A DNA stretch of 5,386 nucleotides from Phyllobacteriaceae bacterium UBA1059. GTDB lineage: Bacteria > Pseudomonadota > Alphaproteobacteria > Rhizobiales > Rhizobiaceae. Of this stretch, positions 4,685 through 5,386 are shown piece after piece. Each line of letters begins with the position of its first letter. Within the stretch, counting starts at the first letter, position 1. A program made the translations under genes and the position numbers. The DNA lies in NCBI GenBank assembly GCA_002316345.1, contig DCDI01000034.1:1-5386 (forward strand), in the 5' to 3' direction. The notes beneath the pieces are model-generated. The model saw only the letters and a list, made by a program, of their open reading frames with translations. It did not search any database and was not told the DNA's origin.

Positions 4685-5386
4685 ATGACCCGCACGATCG
4701 TTGCCTCCGCGACCCGCGAAATCGTCATCGGCTTCGACCAGCCCTTCTGCGTCATCGGTGAGCGCATCAATCCGACCGGCCGCAAGAAGCTGGCCGCCGA
4801 AATGGTGGCCGGCAATTTCGAGACGGTGATTAAGGACGCGCTGGAACAGGCTGCAGCCGGCGCGACCATGCTCGACGTCAATGCTGGCGTCACGGCCGTC
4901 GACCCGAACGCCACCGAGCCGGCCCTGCTGGTGCAGACGATGGAGATCGTGCAGGGCCTCGTCGACCTGCCGCTGTCGATCGACAGTTCGGTGACGGCGG
5001 CAATCGAGGCCGCCCTTAAGGTCGCCAAGGGCCGTCCGCTGGTCAATTCGGTAACGGGCGAGGAAGAAAAGCTCGAGGCCATCCTGCCGCTGGTCAAGAA
5101 ATACAATGTGCCGGTAGTGGCGATCTCCAACGACGAGACCGGCATCTCCATGGACCCGGATGTGCGCTTCGCGGTCGCCAAGAAAATCGTCGAGCGCTGC
5201 GCTGATTTCGGCATCCCTGCCCATGACGTCGTGGTCGATCCCCTGGTGATGCCGATCGGTGCGCTGGGTGATGCAGGCCGGCAGGTTTTTGCGCTGCTGC
5301 GCCGCTTGCGCGAGGAGCTCAAGGTCAACACGACTTGCGGGCTGTCCAACATCTCCTTCGGCCTGCCCCACCGCCATGGCATCAAC
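4685..5386 (+). CDS. Methyltetrahydrofolate:corrinoid methyltransferase (AcsE/MtgA-like), 3' end beyond the window
   Basis: The 234 visible codons encode a pterin-binding (DHPS-fold) methyltransferase expected to move the methyl group between the corrinoid protein and THF. Motifs in order are IGERINPTGR (24-33), LDVNAG (63-68), SIDSS (98-102), LVNSVTGE (119-126), AISND (146-150), VDPLVMPIG (184-192) and TTCGLSNISFGLP (216-228). Asp185 and Asn222 occupy positions of pterin-contacting residues in methyl-THF:corrinoid methyltransferases of the MeTr type. The frame is still open at 5386; relatives of about 280-300 aa suggest some 50-60 codons are missing. ATG 4685 lies 35 nt after the reductase stop with only a weak AAGG (4670-4673) upstream, so translation may depend partly on the preceding gene. 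With the corrinoid protein at 304-996 it makes a complete methyl-transfer pair. Confidence 0.93.
   Translation, partial: MTRTIVASATREIVIGFDQPFCVIGERINPTGRKKLAAEMVAGNFETVIKDALEQAAAGATMLDVNAGVTAVDPNATEPALLVQTMEIVQGLVDLPLSIDSSVTAAIEAALKVAKGRPLVNSVTGEEEKLEAILPLVKKYNVPVVAISNDETGISMDPDVRFAVAKKIVERCADFGIPAHDVVVDPLVMPIGALGDAGRQVFALLRRLREELKVNTTCGLSNISFGLPHRHGIN

Noticed and set aside
4346..5385. Long minus-strand open frames opposite the reductase and methyltransferase genes
   Set aside because: Antisense shadows: low-complexity translations without motifs, covering clearly conserved plus-strand enzymes.
1..5386. Phage phiX174, suggested only by the window length of 5386
   Set aside because: Sequence, base composition and genes are those of a rhizobial chromosome; the length is coincidental.
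1..5386. tRNA, rRNA, CRISPR array, insertion sequence or riboswitch
   Set aside because: I looked for cloverleaf-like segments, regular short repeats, transposase motifs with terminal repeats and B12-riboswitch hallmarks upstream of the corrinoid genes, and saw none that I could support.

Overview
The window looks like chromosomal DNA of a Hyphomicrobiales (rhizobial) alphaproteobacterium, probably Phyllobacteriaceae-like (Mesorhizobium/Aminobacter type). This rests on the GC-rich coding sequence, the protein families present (ExoD, DUF4893, the small 'virulence factor' family, a rhizobial-type entericidin) and an EcfG-type GGAAC-N16-CGTT promoter. Genus placement is from family resemblance only.

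Layout. At the left edge a minus-strand gene begins (only its first codons are visible). A 280-bp divergent intergenic region (24-303) follows, carrying two copies of a GTCGCAAAAT element, one inside a perfect spaced palindrome. Plus-strand genes then run: a B12-binding corrinoid protein (304-996), closed by a strong intrinsic terminator; a DUF1638 protein (1324-1992); a secreted DUF4893 protein (2035-2607); an ExoD-family membrane protein (2689-3357); then a tight set of 'virulence factor'-family protein (3466-3768), methylenetetrahydrofolate reductase (3786-4649) and methyltetrahydrofolate:corrinoid methyltransferase (4685 to beyond the right edge). The only complete minus-strand gene is a 51-aa entericidin-like lipoprotein (1111-1266), convergent with the corrinoid-protein gene and divergent from DUF1638. 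Its general-stress promoter abuts the DUF1638 start codon.

How the genes fit together. The corrinoid protein, the methyltransferase and the reductase form the core of a corrinoid-dependent demethylation route: methyl donor -> methyl-Co(III) corrinoid protein -> methyl-THF -> methylene-THF, which enters C1 metabolism. Relatives are the MttB/MtgB-type systems for methylated amines and betaines. The methyl-donor-specific methyltransferase is not visible; the divergent gene cut at the left edge is a reasonable candidate. No corrinoid reductive activase is visible either, and it may lie past the right edge. DUF1638 and the 'virulence factor' protein are uncharacterised proteins that probably belong to this system. 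The entericidin, DUF4893 and ExoD genes look like envelope genes lying between its parts.
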